This document shows, piece after piece, positions 43,788-53,631 of a stretch of DNA of 64,000 nucleotides (the first letter of the stretch is position 1; the number at the start of each line of letters is the position of its first letter). A program made the position numbers and the translations under genes. The notes under the pieces were generated by a model. That model was not told where the DNA came from, ran no database searches, and saw only the letters and a program-made list of their open reading frames with translations. The stretch is from Pseudogracilibacillus sp. (lineage in GTDB: Bacteria > Bacillota > Bacilli > Bacillales > Amphibacillaceae), in assembly GCA_026169815.1 (NCBI GenBank), contig JAPFDT010000043.1, positions 141,118 to 205,117 of the forward strand, read 5' to 3'.

Positions 43788-44696
43788 ATGAAATTTAAAA
43801 ATATTATACTTATAGGTTTAGTTGCAGTTATGTTATTTGTTGCAGGTTGTGGAGATAAGGCTTCCAAAGATGGTGGGGAGATTTTTACAGCGGCATCAGC
43901 TAAAAATACAGATTCAAAAATAGATGTGCAAATTTTGAAATTGTTAGTTGAAGATCAAACAGATCATGAAGTTGAAATTGTCGAGGATTTACCAGCTAGT
44001 GCGCAGATTTTTGCTGGAATTGATCGTGATGAATTTGATTTTGCTAACTTATTCTCAGGAGAAATTTACAATAATTACTTTGATGAAGTAGAATATTCAA
44101 CTGATCCAGAAAAAACATTAGAGCAAGCTCAGCAGTACTTTGGAGAAGAGCATAATATTAAATGGTATGATGCGATGGGTTTTATTAATAATTATAGTAT
44201 TGCGATAAAAAGTGATTTTGCAGAAGAAAATAATATTGAAACATTGGTTGATTTAGAAGAATATGCGGATGATTTAGTGTTAGGGACAGATAATGCTTGG
44301 ATTGAACGAGATAATGATGGATATAAAGGATTTAAAGAAGCATATGGATATGAATTTAAAGATGCAAAAGGAATGGACGTAGCATTAATGTATAAAGGAA
44401 TTGCCAATGGTGATTTAGATGTTGTAACGGCTTATACAGTGGATCCTCAATTAATCGAATATGACTTAACTGTTTTAGAAGATACAGAACACTTCTTCCC
44501 GCCCTATGAAGCATCTTTAGTGGCAAAAAATGAAGTAATTGAAGAATATCCAGAGGTTGATGATATTATTGAATCTCTTGTAGGAACAATTAGCACAGAA
44601 GAAATGACGGATTTAATTTATGAAGTAGATATTGAACAACGCAGTGTAAAGGAAGTATCAGAAGAGTTTTTAAAAGAAAAGGGTATGTTAAACTAA
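43788..44696 (+). CDS. Substrate-binding lipoprotein (OpuCC-like)
   Basis: 302 residues. Signal peptide with lipobox VAGC|G, then an OpuAC-type type II periplasmic-binding fold (FTAASAKNTDSKI..., WYDAMGFINNY, VVTAYTVDPQLIEYDLTVLEDTEHFFPPYEA). Binds a quaternary amine such as betaine, carnitine or choline on the outer surface. Strongly acidic overall, as in halophilic secreted proteins. Exact ligand not readable. Confidence 0.9.
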   Translation: MKFKNIILIGLVAVMLFVAGCGDKASKDGGEIFTAASAKNTDSKIDVQILKLLVEDQTDHEVEIVEDLPASAQIFAGIDRDEFDFANLFSGEIYNNYFDEVEYSTDPEKTLEQAQQYFGEEHNIKWYDAMGFINNYSIAIKSDFAEENNIETLVDLEEYADDLVLGTDNAWIERDNDGYKGFKEAYGYEFKDAKGMDVALMYKGIANGDLDVVTAYTVDPQLIEYDLTVLEDTEHFFPPYEASLVAKNEVIEEYPEVDDIIESLVGTISTEEMTDLIYEVDIEQRSVKEVSEEFLKEKGMLN

Positions 44697-44793
44697 TAAC
44701 TATTTATTTTATAGTGATATAAAGGTAAACAGTTTGATTTCGTTAGTAGATCATGATAAATAACAAATCAAGCAATAGAAAAGGTGATTACAG

Positions 44794-45438
44794 ATGGAAT
44801 TTATCATGGAGCTTGGGCAGTATATGATTGCAAATTACCAGGAATTATTAAATCTAGCTTGGGAGCATATATTAATGGTTGCTTATGGTATTGGTCTAGC
44901 ATTACTTATTGGTGTACCATTAGGTGTTATTGCTGCTAAAGTAAATTGGTTAGCTCCTATTATTTTGTCATTAGTAAATATATTGCAATTAATTCCTAGT
45001 TTAGCTATGCTAGCTCTTTTAATGCTTTATTTCGGATTTGGCTTTAAAACAGTCGTTATTGGATTATTGTTTTATTCTTTATTACCAATCGTCAGAAATA
45101 CATATGTTGGGATTAAGGAAGTTGATGAAAGTATTATAGAAGCAGGAGTTGGAAATGGCATGACTCCATTGCAATTACTTTATAAAATACAATTTCCATT
45201 GTCGATACCATTTTTAATGGCAGGAATTCGTTTAGCAGCAGTTATTGCAATATCAGTAGCAACAATTGGTCCATATATTGGAGCTGGCGGTTTAGGTAAA
45301 GAAATTATTTCGGGAATTAGTTTACAATCAGATGTAAAGATTTATGCAGGAGCGATTCCAGCTACTATTATTGCTATATTGGCTGACTTTATTTTAGGTA
45401 AAGTTGAACAAAAGTCAAAGAAAAGAATGGCAGCATAA
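44794..45438 (+). CDS. Quaternary-amine ABC transporter permease (OpuCD-like)
   Basis: 214 residues, 5-6 helices, EAA-loop EAGVGNGMTPLQLLYKIQFPLSIPFLMAGIR. Homologous to the first permease. AAAGGTG precedes ATG 44794; a 97-bp gap from the binding protein holds no gene. A terminator follows. Confidence 0.9.
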   Translation: MEFIMELGQYMIANYQELLNLAWEHILMVAYGIGLALLIGVPLGVIAAKVNWLAPIILSLVNILQLIPSLAMLALLMLYFGFGFKTVVIGLLFYSLLPIVRNTYVGIKEVDESIIEAGVGNGMTPLQLLYKIQFPLSIPFLMAGIRLAAVIAISVATIGPYIGAGGLGKEIISGISLQSDVKIYAGAIPATIIAILADFILGKVEQKSKKRMAA

Positions 45439-45458
45439 AGGAATAGAAGGATAGTAGA

Positions 45459-45518
45459 AAGTCCTCCCCTACATTTTGTTATAAAAATAAAACAAACATA
45501 AATAAGGGGGGGCTTTTT
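45459..45518 (+). terminator. Terminator of the opu operon
   Basis: AAGTCCTCCCCT / AGGGGGGGCTT stem with an inner ATTTTGTT / AAAACAAA helix, then TTTTT. Confidence 0.7.
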
Positions 45519-45568
45519 GGACTGTTTCATTAAGAATAAAATTAAGATAAGTTAGGTGGTATTTATTT

Positions 45569-46270
45569 TTGAGTGAAAAAAGAAAAGAACTTCAAACAGC
45601 AAGAATGTGGCGATATTTTTTAGATGCGGCATCTGAGTTAATAAAAGAAAAAGGCTTGAATTCGATTACGATTCGGGAAATTGCTGACCGAGCAGGATAT
45701 ACAAGTTCAACAGTTTATAATTACTTTAAAGATTTATCACATCTGAAGTTTTTTGCAGTTATGCGTTTTACGAACGATTATGTACAAGCATTGCCTCAAT
45801 ATATGGAAAAGGGGACAAATACAGTAGAAAAATGGTTATACAGTTGGGAATGTTTTTGTCTGTACTCATTTCAAAACCCTGATATTTATTCTTTATTATA
45901 TATTGAAAAGTTAGGTATGAAACCGGATGAGGTAGTACAACATTATTATAAAATTTATGAGAATGATTTAGTAGGATTATCAGATGATGTACAAGATATT
46001 TTAAGGCACCATAGTATTTCAAAACGTAGTGCTATTTATATTCAAACGGCAATAGAGGAAGGCTTTATGAATGAAGAAGATGTAGAATATCTTGCGGATA
46101 CAACTATGTTAATTTGGAATGCGATGATTACAAATTATCTTAATATGCGTAACGATTATTCAGAAGAAGAAGCAATTGAACGAACAATGGATTATATTAC
46201 AAAAACGATTATGAATACGATACCTCCTCATAAACGTTCGGATGTTCACTATACTTATAAATCAAAATAA
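45569..46270 (+). CDS. TetR-family regulator
   Basis: 233 residues. N-terminal TetR HTH (NSITIREIADRAGYTSSTVYNYFKDLSHL) and a helical ligand domain. TTG 45569 has AGGTGG nine bases upstream. Placed between the opu operon and the esterase gene on the same strand, 38 bp before the latter. It probably controls one or both, the palindrome at 41753-41774 being a candidate operator. Confidence 0.87.
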   Translation: MSEKRKELQTARMWRYFLDAASELIKEKGLNSITIREIADRAGYTSSTVYNYFKDLSHLKFFAVMRFTNDYVQALPQYMEKGTNTVEKWLYSWECFCLYSFQNPDIYSLLYIEKLGMKPDEVVQHYYKIYENDLVGLSDDVQDILRHHSISKRSAIYIQTAIEEGFMNEEDVEYLADTTMLIWNAMITNYLNMRNDYSEEEAIERTMDYITKTIMNTIPPHKRSDVHYTYKSK

Positions 46271-46308
46271 AGCAAGCATAATTTATAGAAGTAGAAAGGT
46301 TGATCAGT

Positions 46309-48360
46309 GTGGTATTTAATGTGACAGAATCTGAGGAAAGAAAGACAATAACTTCATTTGAAAGACAGGTGAAGAAGCATGAGAATGTATGGATTCCAAT
46401 GTCAGATGGTGCTAAGTTGGCTGCGACAATTTGGTTACCAGAAGATGCTGAGGAATATCCTGTACCAGCAATATTGGAATATATTCCATATAGAAAAGAT
46501 GATTTTACCGCAATTCGTGACTCCATTCGCCATCCTTATTTTGCGGGTCATGGATATGCATCCATTCGAGTCGATATTCGGGGAAGTGGAAACTCAGATG
46601 GAATTTTAGAAGACGAATATTTAAAACAAGAACAAGATGATGCACTTGAGATAATTGATTGGATTGTAGAGCAATCATGGTCTACTGGCAACATTGGCAT
46701 GATAGGAAAGTCATGGGGAGGATTTAGTGGCTTACAAGTAGCTGCCCGTCAACATCCAGCATTAAAAACAATTATTACATTATGTTCGACGGATGACAGA
46801 TTTGGTGATGATGTCCATTATCGTGGGGGAAATATTTTAGCATCTGATATGTTATGGTGGGCCTCAACGATGTTTGCTTATAGTGCACGTCCACAAGATC
46901 CTGAGGTAGTAGGAGATAGTTGGAAGGAGAATTGGTTAGAGCGTTTAAATACGACACCGTATGTGAATGAATGGATGAGCCATCAACGACGTGATGATTA
47001 TTGGAAACATGGATCAATCTGTGAAAATTATAATGATATTCAAATTCCAGTTTTGTCAGTAAGTGGATGGCAGGATGGTTACACGGATGCAGTGTTTCGT
47101 TTAGTGGAAAATTTACCAAATGCAAAAGGAATAATTGGTCCTTGGTCGCATGAATATCCAGAAGTAGCCACACCAGAACCAGCAATTGGTTTCTTGCAAG
47201 AATGTTTACGATGGTGGGATCAATTTTTAAAAGGGATTGATCGAGGAGTAGAGGAAGATCCACAAATGACTACATGGATACAGGAAAGCGAATTACCACA
47301 AGTAAATTATGAAACTCGTCCTGGAAAATGGGTTGCAGATCAAACATGGCCTGCGACGACCATTGAAAATGTATCTTATTGGTTAAGTGAAGGACACTTA
47401 GTGGAAAATTCAAATTCAGAAGAAAAAAAGGCATATATACCGAGTGTACAAGAACATGGCTATTATGCAGGAGTATTTTGTCCATTTGGAGAACCAGGGG
47501 ATTTACCATCAGATCAGCGCTTAGAAAATGGAAAAGCAGTAGTATTTAGAAGTGCACCTTTAGAAAAGGGAATAGATTTACTAGGTCATCCTACTTTTAG
47601 TATGCGATTTTCATCTGATCAGGAAGAAGCTTTAGTCGCAGTTAAATTATGTGATGTTGCACCAACTGGTGAGTCAACATTAATTAGTTGGGGAATGTTA
47701 AATTTAAATCATTTAAGCTCAGATGAACACCCTGAATTGTTGCAACAAGATAAAGTATATGAGGCAATGGTTAAATTAGATGCATTAGGTCAGCATATAC
47801 CTGAAGGGCACTGTATTGAAGTGGCGGTATCTCCTACTTATTGGCCGCAAGCTTGGCCATCTGCTCATCCAGTAAACTTAACGGTATTGATGGATGAATT
47901 TACTACGCTTACTTTACCTGTACGTGAAAATCATGAACAAGATAAACTAGCTAATCGTTTTGAACAACCTGAAATTGCTCAAGTAATTGATAGAGAGATT
48001 GTACGAGAAGAAAATAGAACCCGAGACATCACGCATAATACAATTACAAATGAATGGATATTAGAAGATTATTCTGATGAAGGGGAACGTATATTACCAA
48101 TGAATGGCATTAGGCATGGTAGTAAAAATAAAAATACATACACTATTAAATCAGGAGAACCACTTTCTGCTAAAGCGGTATGTGAATGGGAGTTAACTGT
48201 AGGTCGAGACGAAGACTGGAATACTAAACTAGTAACATACAGTGTAATGACTAGTGACAAACATAACTTTTATTTAGAAAATACGTTAACCGCTTTTCTA
48301 AATGAAGAAGAAATCTTTAATAAAACATGGACCAAGGAAGTTCCACGAGATTTTCAGTGA
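46309..48360 (+). CDS. CocE/NonD-family serine hydrolase
   Basis: 683 residues, X-Pro dipeptidyl-peptidase S15 alpha/beta-hydrolase domain (about 20-320) plus C-terminal jelly-roll (PepX_C). Catalytic Ser in IGKSWGGFSG, Asp in SVSGWQDGYTDA and His in IGPWSHEYP are visible. Relatives hydrolyse cocaine, alpha-amino acid esters or acyl amides. No signal peptide, so cytoplasmic. GTG 46309 has AAAGG nine bases upstream. Next to a quaternary-amine importer and TetR, an imported choline- or carnitine-type ester is a plausible substrate (inference). Confidence 0.87.
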   Translation: MVFNVTESEERKTITSFERQVKKHENVWIPMSDGAKLAATIWLPEDAEEYPVPAILEYIPYRKDDFTAIRDSIRHPYFAGHGYASIRVDIRGSGNSDGILEDEYLKQEQDDALEIIDWIVEQSWSTGNIGMIGKSWGGFSGLQVAARQHPALKTIITLCSTDDRFGDDVHYRGGNILASDMLWWASTMFAYSARPQDPEVVGDSWKENWLERLNTTPYVNEWMSHQRRDDYWKHGSICENYNDIQIPVLSVSGWQDGYTDAVFRLVENLPNAKGIIGPWSHEYPEVATPEPAIGFLQECLRWWDQFLKGIDRGVEEDPQMTTWIQESELPQVNYETRPGKWVADQTWPATTIENVSYWLSEGHLVENSNSEEKKAYIPSVQEHGYYAGVFCPFGEPGDLPSDQRLENGKAVVFRSAPLEKGIDLLGHPTFSMRFSSDQEEALVAVKLCDVAPTGESTLISWGMLNLNHLSSDEHPELLQQDKVYEAMVKLDALGQHIPEGHCIEVAVSPTYWPQAWPSAHPVNLTVLMDEFTTLTLPVRENHEQDKLANRFEQPEIAQVIDREIVREENRTRDITHNTITNEWILEDYSDEGERILPMNGIRHGSKNKNTYTIKSGEPLSAKAVCEWELTVGRDEDWNTKLVTYSVMTSDKHNFYLENTLTAFLNEEEIFNKTWTKEVPRDFQ

Positions 48361-48423
48361 AATTTTAACCACTTTACATATGAAGAATAATGAAAAAGCA
48401 AAATGTTATTTGTAATGTTTTTG

Positions 48424-48465
48424 CGCATGGAATTGATATAATTATTAATTCTATGCGTTTTTTTT
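48424..48465 (+). terminator. Terminator of the esterase gene
   Basis: CGCATGGAATT / AATTCTATGCG imperfect stem followed by a run of eight T. Confidence 0.75.
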
Positions 48466-48535
48466 GAATTTAAGGTATGTTTAATCTCAACAAGAAAATT
48501 ATCTTAAGTAATTTTATATAGGTTAATTTGATATA

Positions 48536-48579
48536 AAACACGAATGATTAAGATGAAATAGTCGAGCTTGTTCGTGTTT
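48536..48579. other. Hairpin-forming inverted repeat
   Basis: AAACACGAA ... TTCGTGTTT, 26 bases apart, in the 316-bp spacer before vanZ. No T-run. TTGACT at ~48607 may belong to the vanZ promoter. Nothing else is seen. Confidence 0.35.
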
Positions 48580-48675
48580 GATCCAGTAGATATGAATAGT
48601 GAAATTGACTCATTTATAAAATGTTTACATTTATGATATAGTCTATAAAGAAATCAATAAAAAGGATTTGACGAA

Positions 48676-49137
48676 ATGATTAGGAAAAAGTATATTCGCT
48701 GGGTTCCTGCTGTTGCTTGGATGGGAGTTATTTTCTATTTGTCAGCACAACCTTCAGGTGAATCGAGCGAGTTGAGTAAAGGAGTTATGCGTGTTGTCAT
48801 CCAAACGATTGGAGATGGATTGTCGTTAGATAAAGGCATGCTCCACCAAGGGATTCGTAAAGGGGCACATTTAGGAGCTTATTTTGTTTTAGCAGTATTA
48901 GTGATGAGTGCATTGGAGGCGAAACATCGAAAAAGTACATATCAGATTGGCATCACATTAGCGATTTGTTTTGGTTATGCAATATCAGATGAAGTGCATC
49001 AGCTTTATGTCCCTGGCAGAAGTGGTGAAGTGCGTGATGTGATGATTGATACTGCAGGAGCTGCCTTAGGTATTCTTTCTTATATAGTAGTACGAAAAAT
49101 CTTTAAACAATTAAAAAAATCGAAACAAGTCACTTAG
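48676..49137 (+). CDS. VanZ-family membrane protein
   Basis: 153 residues, four hydrophobic helices with the VanZ pattern (FYLSAQPS, GIRKGAHLGAYFVLAVL, SDEVHQLYVPGRSGEVRDVMIDTAGA). VanZ proteins are linked to teicoplanin tolerance in some enterococci, but most chromosomal members have unknown roles. Single gene, terminator downstream. Confidence 0.88.
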   Translation: MIRKKYIRWVPAVAWMGVIFYLSAQPSGESSELSKGVMRVVIQTIGDGLSLDKGMLHQGIRKGAHLGAYFVLAVLVMSALEAKHRKSTYQIGITLAICFGYAISDEVHQLYVPGRSGEVRDVMIDTAGAALGILSYIVVRKIFKQLKKSKQVT

Positions 49138-49158
49138 AAAATACACGTTTAAACGAAT

Positions 49159-49202
49159 AAAAAAGTGGTTACGTGTATATTAATATATAAGTGACTTTTT
49201 TT
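49159..49202 (+). terminator. Terminator of vanZ
   Basis: AAAAAAGT...TATAT / ATATA...ACTTTTTT imperfect stem with terminal T-run. Confidence 0.6.
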
Positions 49203-49398
49203 GTATGTTCACTATTGGTGTGAAGGTGAAAATACCCACAAGAAAAGTGTGTTATCCTAACTTTTGACTCTCTTGTCGTTATTCATTCATCTCATTCATA
49301 TCGAAAGGGCATCATGCTGATACCTTTTTTAGATATAGCGTATTTCTAGAGAGATTAGGCTACAACTATTTAAATTTGGTGTTATTATAATAAGTGAG

Positions 49399-51216
49399 GT
49401 GAGGAAACTGACACTATTAATGGAGATATTTACAGTATTTTTTAAATATGTGCCACTCGTTTTGTTTTATGGAATTATTATTTTAATGGTTATTTTATAT
49501 TTGAAGGACAAATTTCAAGCACAACATTCTATTTTGAAGACACATCCTGTTTTAGGACGGATGCGATATATATTTGAAATGATTGGTCCAGAGATGCGTC
49601 AATACTGGTTTTTAAATGATAAAGAAGGAAAACCAGTAAATCGAGATACACAGGAAACAATTGCTAAGGCAGGGAAATATGCGAATACAGTTATAGGGTT
49701 TGGGTCGAAAAAGGACTTCTCGGGAACAGATTTTTATTTAAATAACTCAATGTTTCCTTTGAATACAGAAGAACTTAGTGTAGATCAGTCTAATAAGATG
49801 AATACTTACACGTATCAGTTATTAAATGAAACATTAATGAGCAGAAAAGAACGCCGTGATTTAGTAACGATTAATCCATGGCATTTAACGGAGAAAAACC
49901 AAATTACAATCGGACCGAATCGCAAGCAGCCGTTTCATGTAAAAGGTTTAGTTGGTGTTTCGGCAATGAGTTTCGGAGCATTATCAGCAAGTGCAGTAAG
50001 AGCATTGACACAAGGTGTGGCAATAAGTGGTGGAAGTTTCATGAATACAGGAGAAGGTGGACTTTCTTCACACCATTTATCACGAATCTATGAAGTAAAA
50101 GATATTGAAATGCCAGCTTTTGACCATTTAAGTGAGAAAATTATCCATTTTATTGCGGAAAACCCGAATAGCTCGAATTTTGAATTGGAACAATATTTTG
50201 GTCGGATGGCACCATCTCATGCGGATCGCCTAGTTGAAGAAGGTGTGCTTGAACAAAAGACGGCAGACTTGATCTTCCAAATTAGTTCTGGACTATTTGG
50301 TGCGAGAAAAAATGATAAATATGATGAAGAAACATTTTTAGAAAATGCAAATCGTCCAGAAGTAAAAGCAATTGAAATGAAATTAGCGCAAGGGGCGAAA
50401 GTGCGTGGTGGAAAGTTACCGAAAGAAAAAATTACCGAAGAAATTGCTGAAATTCGTGGTATTGGAATGGGCAAAGATGTAGAAAGTCCAAACCGTTTTC
50501 CACTTTTTCATGATATGCAAGGGATGTTTGATTGGATAACACATTTCCAAGAGATTACTGGAAAACCAATTGGGATTAAACTTGTCGCAGGAGATAATGA
50601 TTCTTTCGAAGAGTTAGCTCGTTATATGAAAGAAACTGGTGAAAGTCCAGATTTCATCTCCATTGATGGGGCAGAAGGTGGTACGGGAGCAACTTATCAA
50701 GAAATGGCGGATAGTTTAGGATTACCAATCTATTCTGGTTTATATATTTTAGATAAAACGTTACGGAAATATGGAGTACGCGATCGGGTGAAGATTATTG
50801 CATCAGGTATGCTAGCAACAGCAGATAAAATGGCAGTTGCGTTATCGTTAGGTGCTGATTTAATTTATGTCGCACGTGCGGCGATGAATACAGTAGGTTG
50901 TATTAATGCTGCGAAATGTCATACGAACCTGTGTCCAGTAGGTGTGACATCGCACTTACCGCATTTAGAAGCGGGTGTCGTTGTAGAGGAAAAACGTTTC
51001 CGTACAGCAAACTATTTACGAACAATGCGAGAAGGTTTATTTATGTTAGGAGCTTCTTGTGGAATCGATTCTCCGACTAAATTTGAACAACGTCACGTTA
51101 CATTACGGGAAGTAAATAATGAAGTGAGAAATATGAAACAAACATTCGAACCGGATTCTGCTCTTGCAGTAGAACCAGAGCAGAAAAAGGTAAATAAAAA
51201 AGAATTAATTAGCTAA
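49399..51216 (+). CDS. FMN-binding glutamate synthase-family protein
   Basis: 605 residues. N-terminal membrane helix (~12-35), then the GltB-type FMN barrel (GVSAMSFGALSASAVRAL, GEGGLSSHHL, VRGGKLPKEK, SIDGAEGGTGATYQEM, AAMNTVGCINAAKCHTNLCPVGV with Cys residues suited to an Fe-S cluster). It lacks the glutaminase domain, so ammonia or another donor is used if it makes glutamate; YerD in Bacillus is similar but shorter. Start uncertain: GTG 49399, or ATG 49420 behind AGGTGAGG. Function unproven. Confidence 0.82.
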   Translation: MRKLTLLMEIFTVFFKYVPLVLFYGIIILMVILYLKDKFQAQHSILKTHPVLGRMRYIFEMIGPEMRQYWFLNDKEGKPVNRDTQETIAKAGKYANTVIGFGSKKDFSGTDFYLNNSMFPLNTEELSVDQSNKMNTYTYQLLNETLMSRKERRDLVTINPWHLTEKNQITIGPNRKQPFHVKGLVGVSAMSFGALSASAVRALTQGVAISGGSFMNTGEGGLSSHHLSRIYEVKDIEMPAFDHLSEKIIHFIAENPNSSNFELEQYFGRMAPSHADRLVEEGVLEQKTADLIFQISSGLFGARKNDKYDEETFLENANRPEVKAIEMKLAQGAKVRGGKLPKEKITEEIAEIRGIGMGKDVESPNRFPLFHDMQGMFDWITHFQEITGKPIGIKLVAGDNDSFEELARYMKETGESPDFISIDGAEGGTGATYQEMADSLGLPIYSGLYILDKTLRKYGVRDRVKIIASGMLATADKMAVALSLGADLIYVARAAMNTVGCINAAKCHTNLCPVGVTSHLPHLEAGVVVEEKRFRTANYLRTMREGLFMLGASCGIDSPTKFEQRHVTLREVNNEVRNMKQTFEPDSALAVEPEQKKVNKKELIS

Positions 51217-51219
51217 TCT

Positions 51220-51256
51220 AAAAACGGCTCTAATCTGATAATTAGGGCCGTTTTTT
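51220..51256 (+). terminator. Terminator
   Basis: AAAACGGCTCTAAT / ATTAGGGCCGTTTT with one G-U pair, then T-run. Confidence 0.85.
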
Positions 51257-51432
51257 GTGAGAATTCGTTCGAATAAGCAAGTAAGTTTAGTGCTGGAAGT
51301 GAAGAGAAATAAGTATAAACAAATTTATTTATCATAAAGTTTAATAAATAAATTATTTAAAAATCAACTTACTTTTCAGGGGAAAAAATGCTAGGATAAA
51401 TGATATGTAATATAATAAAGGAGGAAAAGAAT

Positions 51433-51918
51433 ATGGATGAAGAAAGTGTACTAATTGGCTTGTTATTAACGTTTATTGGCTTCTTTATCTTATTATTATT
51501 AATTGGAATTATTTTTTACATTTTACACGCAATCGGTTTATATAAAATTGCTAAACGAGCAGATCGCGGTGATTTAGCGATATTAGCTTGGATACCAATT
51601 GCGAACACTTTTTTAATGACATTACTTGTAGAAAATGACGTGCATAAAGAATTACGTGGTAAAGTGACGCTAATTTACGGTATTTCTTTTGTCGTTTCTG
51701 TGTTTTTATCAATTTTTATCCAACTTGCTGGATTTATCTCGTTACTTATTATTTACTATGCTTTTTATTTCTTAGCAAAAAAATTATCTCCAAACCCTGT
51801 GCTGCATATCGTTATTGCGATTGTCACATTAGGAATCTCGATGCCTATTCAAATTTTTATGTTTAGAAATCGTGAGTTTATTAACCCAGAGGATCAAGGG
51901 TCGATTATTGATGCTTAA
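51433..51918 (+). CDS. Small integral membrane protein
   Basis: 161 residues with four to five hydrophobic helices; the cytoplasmic-type segment GLYKIAKRADRGDLAILAWIPIAN recurs in unnamed Bacillus membrane proteins, but I cannot name the family. AAGGAGG precedes ATG 51433 with good spacing. No function proposed. Followed by a strong terminator shared with the convergent DUF420 gene. Confidence 0.75.
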   Translation: MDEESVLIGLLLTFIGFFILLLLIGIIFYILHAIGLYKIAKRADRGDLAILAWIPIANTFLMTLLVENDVHKELRGKVTLIYGISFVVSVFLSIFIQLAGFISLLIIYYAFYFLAKKLSPNPVLHIVIAIVTLGISMPIQIFMFRNREFINPEDQGSIIDA

Positions 51919-51930
51919 AGCGTAAAGGAA

Positions 51931-51972
51931 AAAACCTTCAACTGCGATAGATGTTGGCAGTTGAAGGTTTTT
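51931..51972. terminator. Bidirectional terminator
   Basis: Perfect 15-bp stem AAAACCTTCAACTGC / GCAGTTGAAGGTTTT, 11-base loop, T-rich both ways. Confidence 0.9.
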
Positions 51973-51980
51973 TAATTTTT

Positions 51981-52520
51981 TTAATAGTATGGTGAAATTA
52001 ATAAGAAGACGAGTACCCCGGAAAAACTTACGTATAACCAAATTGGCATCGTCCAACGTGAAAGCTTTCGATGTTTTGTTATATTGCCGCTTAATCCCCA
52101 TACGAGAGAGAATAAGGCAAGCGCAACGACAATTGGTGCAAGTGAAATGTGGGAGATGAGGACGAAATAATAAATGTTTTTCAATATACCGTCTCCACCA
52201 TATGATGTACTTGGTGCTAAGTAATGATAGGTTAAGTAAGTTACGAGAAATAATGTTGTCGTAGTAAATGCAGCGAAAATGAAGTTACGATGCATTTTTA
52301 CATTTTTTCGTAAAATAAAAAATAGAGCAGCAAGCAAGAAAATAAATGTAAATGAATTAAAAATTGCATTTAGCCTTGGTAAAATCGTAACATCAAAGGC
52401 AATTTCGGTATTTTGTTTCGGGATAAAAAACAAAAGTGCGATCAATGCGTTAATGACGATTGTTAATGTAATAATAATAGGTGTATAGTTACGCTGTTTT
52501 AGCATATATTTGTTATCCAT
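51981..52520 (-). CDS. DUF420 membrane protein (YozB/CtaM-like)
   Basis: 179 residues, five hydrophobic helices with the DUF420 pattern including conserved histidines (MHRNF, TYHYLAP, ISHISLAPIVVALAL, TKHRKLSRW). The staphylococcal member CtaM is needed for aa3-type quinol oxidase function, so a role in terminal oxidase assembly is likely. AAGGAGAG precedes ATG 52520. No oxidase genes are in the window. Confidence 0.85.
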   Translation of the reverse strand: MDNKYMLKQRNYTPIIITLTIVINALIALLFFIPKQNTEIAFDVTILPRLNAIFNSFTFIFLLAALFFILRKNVKMHRNFIFAAFTTTTLFLVTYLTYHYLAPSTSYGGDGILKNIYYFVLISHISLAPIVVALALFSLVWGLSGNITKHRKLSRWTMPIWLYVSFSGVLVFLLISPYY

Positions 52521-52689
52521 TAAAATTATCTCTCCTTATTTCAATATCCGTCCTTTATCGTATCATGAAATCGGAGAAGACGGCAGAAATATGCTACATT
52601 TTATCATTACTTTGTCGAAGAATTACCTTTATAATTCATATTTAGTATATCTCTGAAGAAAGTCATTTCCTAACTTTAATAAAGAAGTG

Positions 52690-52774
52690 TTGACTAGTCT
52701 TAGAAATACAAGTAGATACGACGTCACTTTACACAGATAAAAATTTTTATACAAATCGTGTCATATAGTGTAAA
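52690..52774 (+). promoter_or_regulatory. Promoter and inverted repeat upstream of the Crp/Fnr gene
   Basis: TTGACT (52690-52695), 17 bp, TAGATA (52713-52718); downstream TTTACAC (52728-52734) and GTGTAAA (52768-52774) form an inverted pair that may be a regulator site. The rest of 52521-52833 shows nothing. Confidence 0.45.
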
Positions 52775-52833
52775 ATTAAGATGAAAGAAGGAATATCTCT
52801 ATAGATATATTTTAAAGAAAGGGCTGAAAAAAA

Positions 52834-53529
52834 ATGGCAGGCAAATGTTGTTCGCTTCATGGACATGGCTCCAACAAAGGCTGTGTATCTTCTGTACCTA
52901 TTTTTAATCATTTAGAACCTGAACAATTACAAGACGTGATGCAAGTCGTTCAATCTGTCTCGTATAAACGTGGAGAAATTTTATTCCATGCAGGTGATGA
53001 GTCTGATTCTTTATATATTGTAAATAGCGGACAAGTGAAAATTTATCGATTATCTGATCTAGGACGGGAACAGTTAGTGAGATTACTTTATCCAGGTGAT
53101 TTTACTGGCGAATTAGCCTTATTTAAAGCAACTGTTTTAGAAAATTTTGCAGAAACAGTAGAGGATTCGCAAATATGTATTATAAAACGTGATGATTTAC
53201 AACGATTACTCGTAAAATATCCAACGATTTCATTAAAAGTATTAAATGAGTTTGCTAATCGATTAGCAACATCTGAAAAGCAGTCGGCAAGTTTTGTGTC
53301 TGAAAAAGTAGAAACAAGAATTGCTTTATATTTAATCGAACAATTGGATAAAGTCGGAAGTAATGTGATTGAGTTGCCGATGAGTAAAAAAGATCTAGCG
53401 TCTTTTTTAGGAACAACGCCTGAAACATTAAGTCGTAGATTAACTGAATTTGAAACAAATGGAATGATTGAACAAAATGGACAACGCCAAATTAAAATTA
53501 TTGATGAAGCACTTTTGTTAGAAGTTTGA
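52834..53529 (+). CDS. Crp/Fnr-family regulator with N-terminal cysteines
   Basis: 231 residues: cNMP-binding beta-barrel (LFHAGDESDSLYIVNSGQVKIYR, GDFTGELALF) and C-terminal HTH_Crp (MSKKDLASFLGTTPETLSRRLTEFETNGMI). The N-terminus carries C5, C6 and C17 (with H9 and H11), reminiscent of Fnr-type Fe-S or redox sensing, though spacing differs from E. coli FNR. AAAGGGC precedes ATG 52834. Candidate oxygen, nitric oxide or redox sensor. Confidence 0.87.
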   Translation: MAGKCCSLHGHGSNKGCVSSVPIFNHLEPEQLQDVMQVVQSVSYKRGEILFHAGDESDSLYIVNSGQVKIYRLSDLGREQLVRLLYPGDFTGELALFKATVLENFAETVEDSQICIIKRDDLQRLLVKYPTISLKVLNEFANRLATSEKQSASFVSEKVETRIALYLIEQLDKVGSNVIELPMSKKDLASFLGTTPETLSRRLTEFETNGMIEQNGQRQIKIIDEALLLEV

Positions 53530-53631
53530 TAGTAAATGTGTATTATAGGACAAATTTCTGAACTAATGTGAAAATGATGTATTAAATGGGTGATTTTTGT
53601 TATTCTATAGGTAAGGATAGGGGGAAGAAAG

